A stretch of 27,770 bases of DNA from JADJQU01 sp035490315 (lineage in GTDB: Bacteria > Planctomycetota > UBA1135 > GCA-002686595). Position numbers and translations under genes: made by a program. The stretch spans positions 1 through 27,770 of the forward strand of contig DATHET010000245.1 of the NCBI GenBank assembly GCA_035490315.1. The letters run 5' to 3'. Under the pieces are notes generated by a model. That model did not search any database. It worked only from the letters and a program-made list of their open reading frames with translations, and had not been told where the DNA came from. Of the stretch, positions 8,247-15,903 are shown in pieces. Position 1 is the first letter of the stretch; the number at the start of each line of letters is the position of its first letter.

Positions 8247-9290
8247 TTACTTCTCGAACGCGGCGTCGAACGCGCGCGCGGAGGGCTTGAAGTCGAGGGC
8301 GCGCACGAAGCCGACCGCCTCGGCCGCGCCGTGCTCGCGATCCATCGCGCCGTCTTCCCACTCGACGGTCAGCGGCCCGTTGTAATTCGCGCGGTTGAGC
8401 TCGCGGATGATCGCTTCGAAGTCGACGCGGCCGCGACCGGGCGAGCGGAAATCCCAGAAGCGTCCCGGGCTGCCGAAATCGCTGTGGCCGCCGAACACGC
8501 CGGCCGCGCTGGGCGATTCCGACCACCACACATCCTTGACGTGCACGTTGTGGATGCGCGCGGCGAACTCGCTCAGGAAGCGCACGTAGTCGACGCCCTG
8601 GTATCCGAAATGCGAAGGGTCGAAGTTGAAGCCGAAGGCCGCGTGGTCCGCGACGGCCGCGAGCGCGCGGCGCGTCGAGACGAGGTCGAAGGCGATCTCC
8701 GTCGGGTGGACTTCGAGCGCGAAGACCACGCCCTGCTTCTCGAACACGTCGAGGATCGGCCCGAAGCGCTTGGCGAAGTCGGCGTAGCCGCGATCGATCG
8801 CACCCGGGCGATTGGGCGGGAAGGAATACAAGAGCGGCCAGATGCTCGAGCCCGTGAATCCGGTCACCACGGTCTTGCCGGTCATCGCCAGTCGCTGCTT
8901 CACTTCCTTCGGCGCGGCATCGAAGAAGCGCCGCGTCGCCTTGGCCGTGTCCTTCATCTCGGCCGCGGCGCGCTTGCGCACGCCCTCGGGCGAGCCGTCG
9001 CCCCAGATCGCGGGCGAGAGGATCGCCTGGTGGCGCTCGTCGATCAGATCGCAGACCGCCTGGCCGACGAGGTGATTCGCGATCGCGTAGGAAGCGAGGT
9101 TGTAGCTCGAGAGCAGGTCCCAGTGCCGCTTGGCGTAGCTCTTGTCGCCGAGGCAGGCCTGCACGTCGAAGTGATCGCCCCAGCAGGCCAGCTCGAGCCC
9201 GTCGTAACCGAAGGCGCGCGCCTTCTGGCACAGCTCCTCGAGCTTCAGGTCGGCCCACTGGCCCGTGAACAGACAAACCGGTCGCGTCAT
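8247..9290 (-). CDS. Sugar phosphate isomerase/epimerase-like TIM barrel
   Basis: A 347-residue protein of the xylose-isomerase-like TIM-barrel superfamily. The metal-binding set expected of the family is visible: E193 (ALEVHPTE), D224 (NFDPSHF, with H227), H250 (NVHVKDVWW) and E310 (LTVEWED). No signal peptide, so it is cytoplasmic. Family members isomerise or epimerise sugars, and some act on 3-keto sugars by beta-elimination. The start ATG at 9290 is supported by an AGAGGA ribosome-binding site about six bases upstream. The oxidoreductase gene ends 26 bases upstream and the transporter starts 32 bases downstream. I infer processing of a 3-keto-glycoside or the keto-sugar released from it; the specific reaction is not determinable here. 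Confidence 0.88.
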   Translation of the reverse strand: MTRPVCLFTGQWADLKLEELCQKARAFGYDGLELACWGDHFDVQACLGDKSYAKRHWDLLSSYNLASYAIANHLVGQAVCDLIDERHQAILSPAIWGDGSPEGVRKRAAAEMKDTAKATRRFFDAAPKEVKQRLAMTGKTVVTGFTGSSIWPLLYSFPPNRPGAIDRGYADFAKRFGPILDVFEKQGVVFALEVHPTEIAFDLVSTRRALAAVADHAAFGFNFDPSHFGYQGVDYVRFLSEFAARIHNVHVKDVWWSESPSAAGVFGGHSDFGSPGRFWDFRSPGRGRVDFEAIIRELNRANYNGPLTVEWEDGAMDREHGAAEAVGFVRALDFKPSARAFDAAFEK

Positions 9291-9316
9291 GGTGTTCCTC
9301 TTTCCTCGAGCGTGGG

Positions 9317-10483
9317 TCAGCGGACCTGGGAGAGTGCGATCGAAGTGCCCTCGCGCGCCGAGATCATCGCCGCTTCGAGCACGCGCTGCGTTTCATAGGC
9401 GTCGGCGAAGTCGGGCAGGGGCACCAGCGGAGCCGCGCCCGACAAGGCTTGGACGATGTCCGCGGCCTGGTTGACGAAACCGTGCTCGTAGCCCAGCACG
9501 TGGCCCTCGGGCCACCAGTTTCCTGCGTAGGGATGGGCTCCGCCCGCGGTGCACTGGATCGATTTCCAACCCTGCAGCCGGCGCTCCTCGGTCGCGTCGA
9601 AGAGCTCGAGGATGTTCATCATCTCGAAGGAAAAGCGCAGCGAGCCGTGCTCGCCGTTGATCTCGATGTGGTTGTCGTTGAAGTGGCCCGGCGCGAGCCG
9701 CGTGGCTTCGAAGCTCGCCGTCGCGCCGCCGGCGAAGCTCGCCAGGAACAGCACGCAGTCGTCGACGTCGCTCTTCTTTTTCTTGCCGCCGTCCGACTTG
9801 CGCTGCTCGACGAAGGTGCGCGCCAGGGCTCCGTGGATCTCGCGGATCTCATCGCCGACCAGGAAGCGCGCTAGGTCGACGATGTGCGCGTTCAAGTCGC
9901 CGTGGGCGCCCGAGCCGGCGATCTTCTTCTCGAAGCGCCACGACATCGGCGTGTCCGCTCCGCCCCAGCCCTGCAGGTAGTGAGCGCGCACGTGCACGAT
10001 CTTTCCCAGGCGCTTCTCGCGCAGGAGTTGCCAGGCGAGGGCCACCGCCGGCGCGCGGCGGTAGTTGAACCACACGAAGGTCCGCACGCCCTTGCCCGCG
10101 GCCTTGGCGGCGTCGCGCATGGCGCGCGCGTCGTCCAGCGTTCCCGCCAACGGCTTTTCGCAAGCGACGTGCTTCTTCGCGGCGAGCATCGCCAGCGCCT
10201 GCTCCGCATGCATGTCGTTCGGCGTGCCGATGTCGACGAGATCGACGCGCGGATCGCGCGCGAAATCGCGCCAGTCGACCGTGGATTCGGCCCAGCCGAA
10301 GCGGCGCGCGAAGGCTTCGAGCGATTTCGCTTCGCGCGCGGCGATCGAGAGCAATTCGACCGGCCGCGGCAAGTCGAAGAAGCGCCCGGCCTGGGACCAG
10401 GCATTCGAATGGGCCTTACCCATGAACTTCTGGCCGATCAGCGCGACACGCAGCGGACCGCTGGAACGACTACGGGTTTTCAT
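9317..10483 (-). CDS. Gfo/Idh/MocA-family sugar oxidoreductase
   Basis: A 388-residue NAD(P)-dependent oxidoreductase. The N-terminal Rossmann fold begins LRVALIGQKFMGKAHSNAW (11-29); the family motif CEKPLAG lies at 108-114; the C-terminal substrate domain contains GSGAHGDLNAHIVD (190-203), where D197 and H200 are the likely catalytic residues by family analogy. No signal peptide. Members oxidise sugars and sugar acids, often at C3. First gene of the minus-strand sugar operon, so it probably makes the 3-keto intermediate used by the TIM-barrel and DUF1080 proteins. The start at 10483 fits the family N-terminus; it is directly preceded, on the coding strand, by nine C residues and has no clear Shine-Dalgarno sequence. 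The frame is open further upstream, but that part has no family similarity. Confidence 0.88.
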   Translation of the reverse strand: MKTRSRSSGPLRVALIGQKFMGKAHSNAWSQAGRFFDLPRPVELLSIAAREAKSLEAFARRFGWAESTVDWRDFARDPRVDLVDIGTPNDMHAEQALAMLAAKKHVACEKPLAGTLDDARAMRDAAKAAGKGVRTFVWFNYRRAPAVALAWQLLREKRLGKIVHVRAHYLQGWGGADTPMSWRFEKKIAGSGAHGDLNAHIVDLARFLVGDEIREIHGALARTFVEQRKSDGGKKKKSDVDDCVLFLASFAGGATASFEATRLAPGHFNDNHIEINGEHGSLRFSFEMMNILELFDATEERRLQGWKSIQCTAGGAHPYAGNWWPEGHVLGYEHGFVNQAADIVQALSGAAPLVPLPDFADAYETQRVLEAAMISAREGTSIALSQVR

Positions 10484-10492
10484 GGGGGGGGG
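10484..10492. repeat. Nine-base G homopolymer at a start codon
   Basis: A run of nine G on the plus strand (nine C on the coding strand) abuts the oxidoreductase ATG. It occupies the place where a ribosome-binding site would be expected. Confidence 0.8.
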
Positions 10493-10508
10493 CTCATGCG
10501 AGGGTGGA

Positions 10509-10520
10509 GCGTTGTAACGC
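10509..10520. promoter_or_regulatory. Candidate operator palindrome
   Basis: GCGTT-GT-AACGC is an inverted repeat 25 bases upstream of the oxidoreductase start, inside a divergent promoter region. It is nested in a wider GGAGC...GCTCC repeat. A regulator site for the sugar operon is possible; no regulator gene is adjacent. Confidence 0.35.
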
Positions 10521-10553
10521 AAGGGCTCCAGGCGATGAAGGGCGGGCCAGCGT

Positions 10554-10565
10554 CCCAGGCCTGGG
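10554..10565. promoter_or_regulatory. Perfect 12-base palindrome
   Basis: CCCAGGCCTGGG lies in the middle of the 222-base divergent region between the sugar operon and the FG-GAP gene. In GC-rich DNA this may be chance, but the position fits an operator acting on one or both genes. Confidence 0.3.
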
Positions 10566-10705
10566 CCGTCTCCTGCCCGGGAGGCGGGCTTAGCCCCGAG
10601 ATTGCAGCCCACACCGCCCCCGCCAGCCTCTGACGTTCGGATGAGGTCTTCCTGGCTCGACTCCGCGCGGGGCTCGTCCCGCCGACCACGTCAGCCACCC
10701 ACTCC

Positions 10706-12400
10706 ATGGCTTTCCAACCTTGCACGTCTCGGCTCGCCGGGGCGCTTTGTTTCAGCTTCGCACTCTCCGGCCTGGCCTCGGCGCAATCTGCCCAGGCCTC
10801 GGTCCTCTACGGTTACAGCGGCGGTAGCGGCGATCACATGGGAGTCGCGGTCGCCGAGCTCGGCGACGTCGACGGCGACCACCGCGCGGACTACGCCGTC
10901 GGCTCCGTCGGAGTCAACAACTGGCGCGGTCAAGTCCGCGTGTTCTCCGGCTCGCGCGGAACGCTTTTGTACACGCTCGACGGCGTCGCGCCGGGCGATC
11001 GCTTCGGACATTCGCTCGCTGCCTTGCCCGATCTCGACGGCGACGGCATCGCGGATTTCGTGATCGGCGCTCCGCTCGCGCAGGGAGTAGGAGGAGGTCT
11101 CGGCGCTGGCCAGGTCTACGTGCGCTCCGGCCGCGACGGCTCGTCTATCTTCGTGCGCGGCGGCGACGGCGCCCAGGATCACATGGGCTGGGCAGTGGGC
11201 TCGGTCGGCGACGTCAACGGCGACGGCGTGCCCGACTTCGCGGGCGGTGCCATCGACGATGACAACTTCGGGATCTCTTCGGGCTCCGTGCGCGTGTGGT
11301 CGGGAGCCAACGCCAGCGGACTTTTCACCGTCTACGGATTCAAGAAGGATCACCTCTTCGGATCTTCGATCGTCGGCATGGGCGACCAGGACAACGACGG
11401 CAACGGCGACTTCGCCGTCGGCGCCCCGTCGGTCGCGGGCTCGCCGGACGCGGGATTCGTGCGCATTTTCTCGGGCGCCACGCACGCGGTGCTCACCACG
11501 ATCAACGGACTCAACTCCGGGGACAACTTCGGATACTCGATCGGCAACATCGGCGACATCGACAGCGACGGGCGCGCGGATCTCGCCGTGGGAGCGCCCC
11601 AGGTCACTCCCGCGAGCACCGGACAGGTCGACATCTATCTCGCCGCCGGCGGTCCGCCGCTGTTCCGCGAATTCGGTATCGGCATCGCCGATCGATTCGG
11701 CGCCTCGGTCGCAGCCGCGGGCGATGTGAACTTCGACGGAGTCCCTGACTTCGCCGTGGGCGCGCCCGGCGCGGACCAGCCCGGTCTCGCCGACACCGGC
11801 AGCTTGACCCTCTTCTCCGGCGCGAATGGATCCCTGCTGAAGACTTTCTACGGCACGAACGCCGGCAAGCAACTGGGAGCCGCGATCTGCGGTGCCCAGG
11901 ACTTCAACGAGGACGGAAGCGCGGAGCTCGTGGTCGGTTCCCCGGGCAGCCTGGCCATGGCCTTCGAGACCGGCGGCGCGTCCGTGTTCTCGACCACTCC
12001 GCTGAGGTTCTGGGCCAGCGGATTCCTGGTGAGCGCGTCGCAGCCTTCGACACCCACGTTCACGATCGAGCTCGGGCCGCTGTTCGCCAACATGGACTAC
12101 CGCGTGCTCGGCTCGATCACCGGGATCGCGCCGAAGACTCAGGTCGGCGCGGTGCAGATCCCGCTGGTCGCGGACCGCTACTTCAAGCACACCTTCGGCT
12201 CGGGCTTGAACGCCCTGGTGCCCAGGGGGATTGGCCATCTCGACTCGAACGGCCGCGCGCAAGTGCAATTCACGCCGTCGTTCCAGCTCTCGAGCCCGGC
12301 CTTCTACGGCCTGACTTTCTACCACGCAGCCCTGGTGCTCGACGCGCAGGGTCAGCCCGTGCTGGCTTCCAACCCGCTGCCGGTGACGCTGGTTCCGTAA
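10706..12400 (+). CDS. Secreted seven-repeat FG-GAP beta-propeller protein
   Basis: A 564-residue exported protein. The signal peptide ends near residue 27 (ALSGLASAQS). Seven FG-GAP/integrin-alpha-like repeats follow, each with a calcium-type loop: 54-62 (DVDGDHRAD), 109-117, 169-177, 227-235 (DQDNDGNGD), 284-292, 340-348 and 399-407 (DFNEDGSAE), most followed by the FAVGAP-type strand. Seven repeats match a closed seven-bladed propeller. The last 130 residues form a separate beta-rich domain ending in SNPLPVTLVP, a style I associate with C-termini of secreted planctomycete proteins. Likely role: calcium-dependent surface adhesion or binding. The gene is divergent from the sugar operon and ends at a strong terminator. 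Confidence 0.88.
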   Translation: MAFQPCTSRLAGALCFSFALSGLASAQSAQASVLYGYSGGSGDHMGVAVAELGDVDGDHRADYAVGSVGVNNWRGQVRVFSGSRGTLLYTLDGVAPGDRFGHSLAALPDLDGDGIADFVIGAPLAQGVGGGLGAGQVYVRSGRDGSSIFVRGGDGAQDHMGWAVGSVGDVNGDGVPDFAGGAIDDDNFGISSGSVRVWSGANASGLFTVYGFKKDHLFGSSIVGMGDQDNDGNGDFAVGAPSVAGSPDAGFVRIFSGATHAVLTTINGLNSGDNFGYSIGNIGDIDSDGRADLAVGAPQVTPASTGQVDIYLAAGGPPLFREFGIGIADRFGASVAAAGDVNFDGVPDFAVGAPGADQPGLADTGSLTLFSGANGSLLKTFYGTNAGKQLGAAICGAQDFNEDGSAELVVGSPGSLAMAFETGGASVFSTTPLRFWASGFLVSASQPSTPTFTIELGPLFANMDYRVLGSITGIAPKTQVGAVQIPLVADRYFKHTFGSGLNALVPRGIGHLDSNGRAQVQFTPSFQLSSPAFYGLTFYHAALVLDAQGQPVLASNPLPVTLVP

Positions 12401-12428
12401 AACCAGGAACGCGAACGGCGCTCGAACC

Positions 12429-12465
12429 GCGGACCTCGGGCCCTGCCCGGGGTCCGCTCGCTTTT
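12429..12465 (+). terminator. Rho-independent terminator
   Basis: A 13-base-pair stem (12429-12441 with 12445-12457, one G-T pair, loop CCT) is followed by TCGCTTTT. It lies 28 bases after the FG-GAP gene stop and is the best intrinsic terminator in the window. Confidence 0.75.
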
Positions 12466-12533
12466 CGACGCGCAATGCCGGCATTCGGGTTTGCTGCGCG
12501 GCCGGTCATGGACGAGGATCGAAGTCCCCTGCC

Positions 12534-13880
12534 ATGTTCCTGCTCCCCTGCATGGTCGCGCTGGCGCTCTTCGCGCCGCAGAAGAAGGACAAGCCGCAGC
12601 GCCCCAAGCCGCCGCCTCCGCCCAAGGCGATGCTGGTGCTGTGCACGCCGACGACGATCGCCTGCGACGGCGGGCCGGCGACGGAATCGGTCAACTCGAT
12701 CGCCGAAGCCTTGACGCGCTCCCAGCCTGGGACGCGCATCGAGCTTTCGAGCGGTGATTATCAGGGCATCGGCATCGGCTATTCGAAGGACGCGAAGTGG
12801 TGCGCGAAGACCTCGGGCGGCACGCGCGAGCGGCCGGTCACCGTGCTCGGCAAGGGCAAGGCGCGCATCGTCGGCGCTTCCGACGCGATCACGGTCAGCC
12901 AGCAGATCAAGAACGGGTTCATCACCTTCGAGAACATCGAGCTCTCTCCGGGCTACCGCTCCGCGGTGCTCTTCGCCCAGGGCGACTGGGTGCACGAGGG
13001 TTATCGCTTCCTCAATTGCGACATCATCGGCCACTGGAATCACTTGAGCGACTCCGACGGCGAGTCGGACGATGCCAGCGCGCACACGTCGAAATGGGGT
13101 GTCTACGGTCGCGGCCTCAAGGACTTCGAGTTCCGCGGCGTGGGCCATCCCGTGCGCGTGGTCGATCTCCGCCGCGAGCACGCTTTCTATCTGCAGAATC
13201 TGCGCGGCGACGTGCTGATCGAGAACGTCGACGCCGCGCGCCTGGGGCGCACCTTCGTGCAGCTCACGGCGCGCGAGAAGGAAGGTCCGCCGAGCGTCGG
13301 CCAGGTCACGATCCGCAACTGCCATGTCGAGGACTGCTGCATCGCGGCCGGGGACAACTTCAAGGGCGGCAGCGCGTTCACCTTCGCCGGCCGGCACACG
13401 GGCACGATCCTGTTGCAGAAGAATTCCTACCGCTCGGGATTCGTGCCGGCGCTGCTCGCGCTGACGAGGCAGGGGATTCCGTACGGCACCGGCGCGCTGG
13501 TCGCCTGGGACGGCAATGAGGGCGATCCGACGGCCCGCCTGATCCTCGAGGACAACGATTTCCAGATGGCTCCAGGTTGCGGAGACCGGCCGCTAGTCGC
13601 GATCGGCGCCTGCGCGCAGGTCGAGATCCGCGGCAAGAATCGCTTCGTATCAGGGGCCAATCCCTCGGCGCTGGAGCTCGAGCCCACGCGCGAATCGCGA
13701 CCCGAGGGCTCGCCCGTCGGCGCGATCGACATCGATCCACAGACCGAGATCCAGGGACCGATCCGCCGGCGCGGCAAGGAACTGAAGCTCGTGGACCTGC
13801 TGTCGGAATACCCGCGCATTCCCGCACCTCCGGCCAAGGATCCCGGGAGCGGCTCGGAACCTCCCAGGAAGAAGCCGTAG
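12534..13880 (+). CDS. Secreted right-handed beta-helix protein
   Basis: A 448-residue protein with a short signal peptide (MFLLPCMVALALFA) then a Lys/Pro-rich linker (to about 30). The opening (SIAEALTRSQPGTRIELSSGDY) is the usual start of a parallel beta-helix/pectate-lyase-fold protein. Successive coils follow, such as ITFENIELSPGYRSAVLF, RFLNCDIIGHWNH, VLIENVDAARLG, VTIRNCHVEDCC and LILEDNDFQMAPG. The C-terminus is Pro/Lys-rich and disordered-looking. Beta-helix proteins bind or cleave polysaccharides; I see no decisive catalytic motif, so binding versus lyase/hydrolase activity is open. It follows the FG-GAP gene beyond its terminator, so it is probably separately transcribed, though both products are exported. 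Confidence 0.8.
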   Translation: MFLLPCMVALALFAPQKKDKPQRPKPPPPPKAMLVLCTPTTIACDGGPATESVNSIAEALTRSQPGTRIELSSGDYQGIGIGYSKDAKWCAKTSGGTRERPVTVLGKGKARIVGASDAITVSQQIKNGFITFENIELSPGYRSAVLFAQGDWVHEGYRFLNCDIIGHWNHLSDSDGESDDASAHTSKWGVYGRGLKDFEFRGVGHPVRVVDLRREHAFYLQNLRGDVLIENVDAARLGRTFVQLTAREKEGPPSVGQVTIRNCHVEDCCIAAGDNFKGGSAFTFAGRHTGTILLQKNSYRSGFVPALLALTRQGIPYGTGALVAWDGNEGDPTARLILEDNDFQMAPGCGDRPLVAIGACAQVEIRGKNRFVSGANPSALELEPTRESRPEGSPVGAIDIDPQTEIQGPIRRRGKELKLVDLLSEYPRIPAPPAKDPGSGSEPPRKKP

Positions 13881-13948
13881 CCACACTCCCACACGCAGAG
13901 GAGTGAGCGCGGCGCGAGGGACGCTGACTCGAGCTTCCCGGACGCGAA

Positions 13949-13985
13949 GCGGGCGCGTCCGACCTGCGTGGTCGAACGCGCCCGC
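13949..13985. terminator. Stem-loop between convergent genes
   Basis: GCGGGCGCGT (13949-13958) pairs with ACGCGCCCGC (13976-13985); after one mismatch, CGACC/GGTCG extends the stem to a five-base loop. It sits between the stops of the beta-helix gene (+) and the selenoprotein gene (-), so it could end transcription from both sides. There is no T-tract on either side. Confidence 0.45.
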
Positions 13986-14006
13986 GTTGAAATCAGCAGA
14001 CGGGGC

Positions 14007-15068
14007 TCAGTCCGCCGCCGGCTTCTTCTCCAGGATCTTGGCCAGGTGAGCCGCGCGATCGCCGGGCGGAGTGCCGGGATACTTGTCGGCCAGCTTCTTC
14101 AAGTCCTTCGTGGTCTTGTCGTCCACGCCCTTGTCGTTGACCTTGGCCATCAGATTGTCGAGGGCCTTGGCCGCTTCGCGCGAGACCTTCAGGTCCTCGG
14201 CGGCGAGCTTGGTGCTGGCCTCGGCAAGCTTCGCTTCCAGATCCGGCAGACCCTTCAGCGCAGGCTTGAGCGCGAGCACCTCGGCATCCGCCTTCGCGAA
14301 CTGCGCCTTGGACATCAGGTAATCCAGGCGCTCGACGCGCGCCTTGGCCTGCTTGGTCCATTGGTCCGCGCGCTCCTTGGCCAGCGCGGCCATGCCGTTC
14401 TTGTCCTCGGCGGCCGGCGTCTCGGCGAGCTTCGTCGCCGCGAGGATCGCATTGGCGTAGAGGCCTTTGTTGAAATCGGCGTAGGCCTTGACCAGCGGGG
14501 CCGGCGTGTCTTTCGGAGCCGACTTCGCCGCCTTGATCTCGGCGTTGATCAGGTCCTTGAGCTTGCTTTCCGCCGGATATCCGGTGATCAGCACCTGGCC
14601 GTTGTTTCCGAGCAGGACGAAGCTCGGCAGCGTGCTGCTGCCCGATTCGCAAGGCGGCTCGCTCGTCCACATGCCCTGGCTCGCGCCCCAGCGCTGACGG
14701 TAGATGAAAGCCTCGGTCCCTTCGGCGCTCGTCCCTTGGGACTCCACGAAGATCACGTTGAAATCGTCGCCAAGCTCAGCCTTGAGCTTGATGGAGGACG
14801 GCACGGTCCCCCCAACACAACTCGGTCAGCGTGTGCCCCAGTACTCGATGAGCACCGGGCGTCCGCGCAGTTCCGTGAGGTCCTTGAGGCCGCCCGAATT
14901 CATCGGCGGCGTATTGAAGGTGTGGTTGACGATGCTGCCGAGCTCGGGGGCACTGCCGCCAGGCAGGGCCGCGACAGCGCTGCCAGCCGGTGGGGTGGCG
15001 ATCGTCGGCAGGACGAAGGCGAACGTCAGAGCGACGGCCGCGATGCCTGCATGGATCTTGGTACTCAT
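14007..15068 (-). CDS. Selenoprotein, thioredoxin-like with U-P-S-C motif
   Basis: Read as one 353-residue protein with selenocysteine at residue 81 (TGA 14828-14826). Before it: a signal peptide (HAGIAAVALTFAFVLPTIA) and a TlpA/AhpC-type lead-in, ELRGRPVLIEYWGTR. After the TGA, in the same frame: PSCVGGTVPSSIKL, a thioredoxin-like core with LPSFVLL (cis-proline at 148), then about 180 helical residues rich in Ala and Lys. The TGA falls exactly on the first cysteine of CxxC, giving U81-P-S-C84. A SECIS-like hairpin follows. Without readthrough the product would be an 80-residue fragment lacking a fold. Expected location is the periplasm, as a thiol-disulfide oxidoreductase or peroxidase; the activity is inferred. 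A GTG at 14804 is a possible but unlikely separate start. Terminates at the stem-loop at 13949-13985. Confidence 0.82.
14784..14828 (-). promoter_or_regulatory. Candidate bacterial SECIS element (first)
   Basis: Starting at the in-frame TGA, the minus strand can fold into a lower stem GAGTTG (14823-14818) with CAA-G-CTC (14790-14784, one bulged G) and an upper stem GGGGGAC (14812-14806) with GTCCTCC (14799-14793, one G-T pair). The apical loop is CGTGCC, with G as its second base, 20 bases after the TGA. Bacterial SECIS elements lie directly downstream of the UGA within the coding region, with a G at the start of the loop about 16-37 bases on, so this fits. Confidence 0.65.
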
Positions 15069-15220
15069 GGAAATCCTGGGTGGGAGCGATGTCCCGGAAG
15101 AAATGACGGATTCACGCTAGCCGCAGTCCCCCATCGGCGCAATCGGCAGGTCTGCTCGACGTCCTTTTTGATCAGCCGGCGGAACGCGGTCCGGTGCCTG
15201 CCGCACCCTTTGCACAATCC
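15069..15220 (-). other. Leader region of the selenoprotein gene
   Basis: This 152-base gap separates nnrE from the first selenoprotein gene and should hold the latter's promoter. A short inverted repeat GGTGC-GGCAG-GCACC lies near the nnrE end. An AGGA a few bases before the ATG at 15068 is a plausible ribosome-binding site. I see no small gene. Confidence 0.4.
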
Positions 15221-15901
15221 CTACGTTCCGGCGAGTCGCGCCAACAGCTCGCGCGGCGCGCCGATGTCGATGACAGTGACGCGCCCGCAAACCTCCGCGG
15301 ACAGGCCCGGCTTGCGCGCGGCGAAGGTCAAGGTGAGGTCGGCGCGGAAGCAGGGGTCGTGGATCTTTCCGGTCTGTGCATCGAGGCCGCTGGGCAGGTC
15401 GAGAGCGACACGCAGCCGCGGTTTCGCCTTCGCCGCAGCGCGCAATGCGCCCGCGATCGCTCCGCGCGGCACTCCCTCGGCCCCCGTTCCGAGCAGGGCG
15501 TCGACGAGCACGACGTCGCCGTCGAAGCTGGGACGCAAGACGTCGAGCTGGGAGGCCTCGGCGATCGGGCTCGCGACCAGGCCCATGCGCTCCGCCACGC
15601 CGCGCGCCCAGGCGGCGTCGCCCTTCGAATCGCTGGTCGCGAAGAGCCGCACGGCGATTCCGGCGTTGTGCAGGTGCCGCGCCGCGACGAACGCATCTCC
15701 GCCGTTGTTGCCGGGCCCGCAGAGAAAGACGACGCGCACAGTTTTCGAATCGAACTCGCGCAGCAAACTCTCCGCCACGCCGCGGCCGGCGTTTTCCATC
15801 AGCACGATACCGGGGATGCCGTACTCTGAGAGACACAGACGGTCGAGCTCGCGGACGGCGCGGCGCGAAAGCACGATCCCGGGCTCCGATTCCATTCCCA
15901 T
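15221..15901 (-). CDS. nnrE: NAD(P)H-hydrate epimerase (YjeF N-terminal domain)
   Basis: A 226-residue cytoplasmic enzyme that interconverts the R and S forms of hydrated NAD(P)H, letting the partner dehydratase repair them. Diagnostic motifs: VLMENAGR (33-40), CGPGNNGGDAFVAARHL (61-77, the dinucleotide-binding loop), VLVDALLGTG (131-140) and ALDLPSGLDAQTGKI (166-180). It matches the epimerase domain alone; the ADP/ATP-dependent dehydratase half found in fused YjeF proteins is missing and should be elsewhere. The ATG at 15901 lies two bases after the stop of the upstream membrane-protein gene, so they are co-transcribed; an ATG at 15895 is an alternative start. Confidence 0.93.
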   Translation of the reverse strand: MGMESEPGIVLSRRAVRELDRLCLSEYGIPGIVLMENAGRGVAESLLREFDSKTVRVVFLCGPGNNGGDAFVAARHLHNAGIAVRLFATSDSKGDAAWARGVAERMGLVASPIAEASQLDVLRPSFDGDVVLVDALLGTGAEGVPRGAIAGALRAAAKAKPRLRVALDLPSGLDAQTGKIHDPCFRADLTLTFAARKPGLSAEVCGRVTVIDIGAPRELLARLAGT

Positions 15902-15903
15902 CG

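Noticed and set aside
10691..12484. 597-residue open frame on the minus strand
   Set aside because: It is antisense to the FG-GAP gene, is Arg/Glu/Val-rich without domains, and reflects GC codon bias; the plus-strand protein has seven clear repeats.
14007..14804. Separate gene starting at GTG 14804
   Set aside because: It has no ribosome-binding site of note, begins inside the SECIS-like loop and lacks the CxxC region; it is the C-terminal part of the selenoprotein.
14826..14828. In-frame TGA as a nonsense mutation or sequencing error that splits a gene
   Set aside because: The same event occurs at the equivalent cysteine codon of another gene (25281-25283), the downstream frames are intact with conserved thioredoxin blocks, and SECIS-like hairpins follow both. 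Decay or error would not favour that codon twice.
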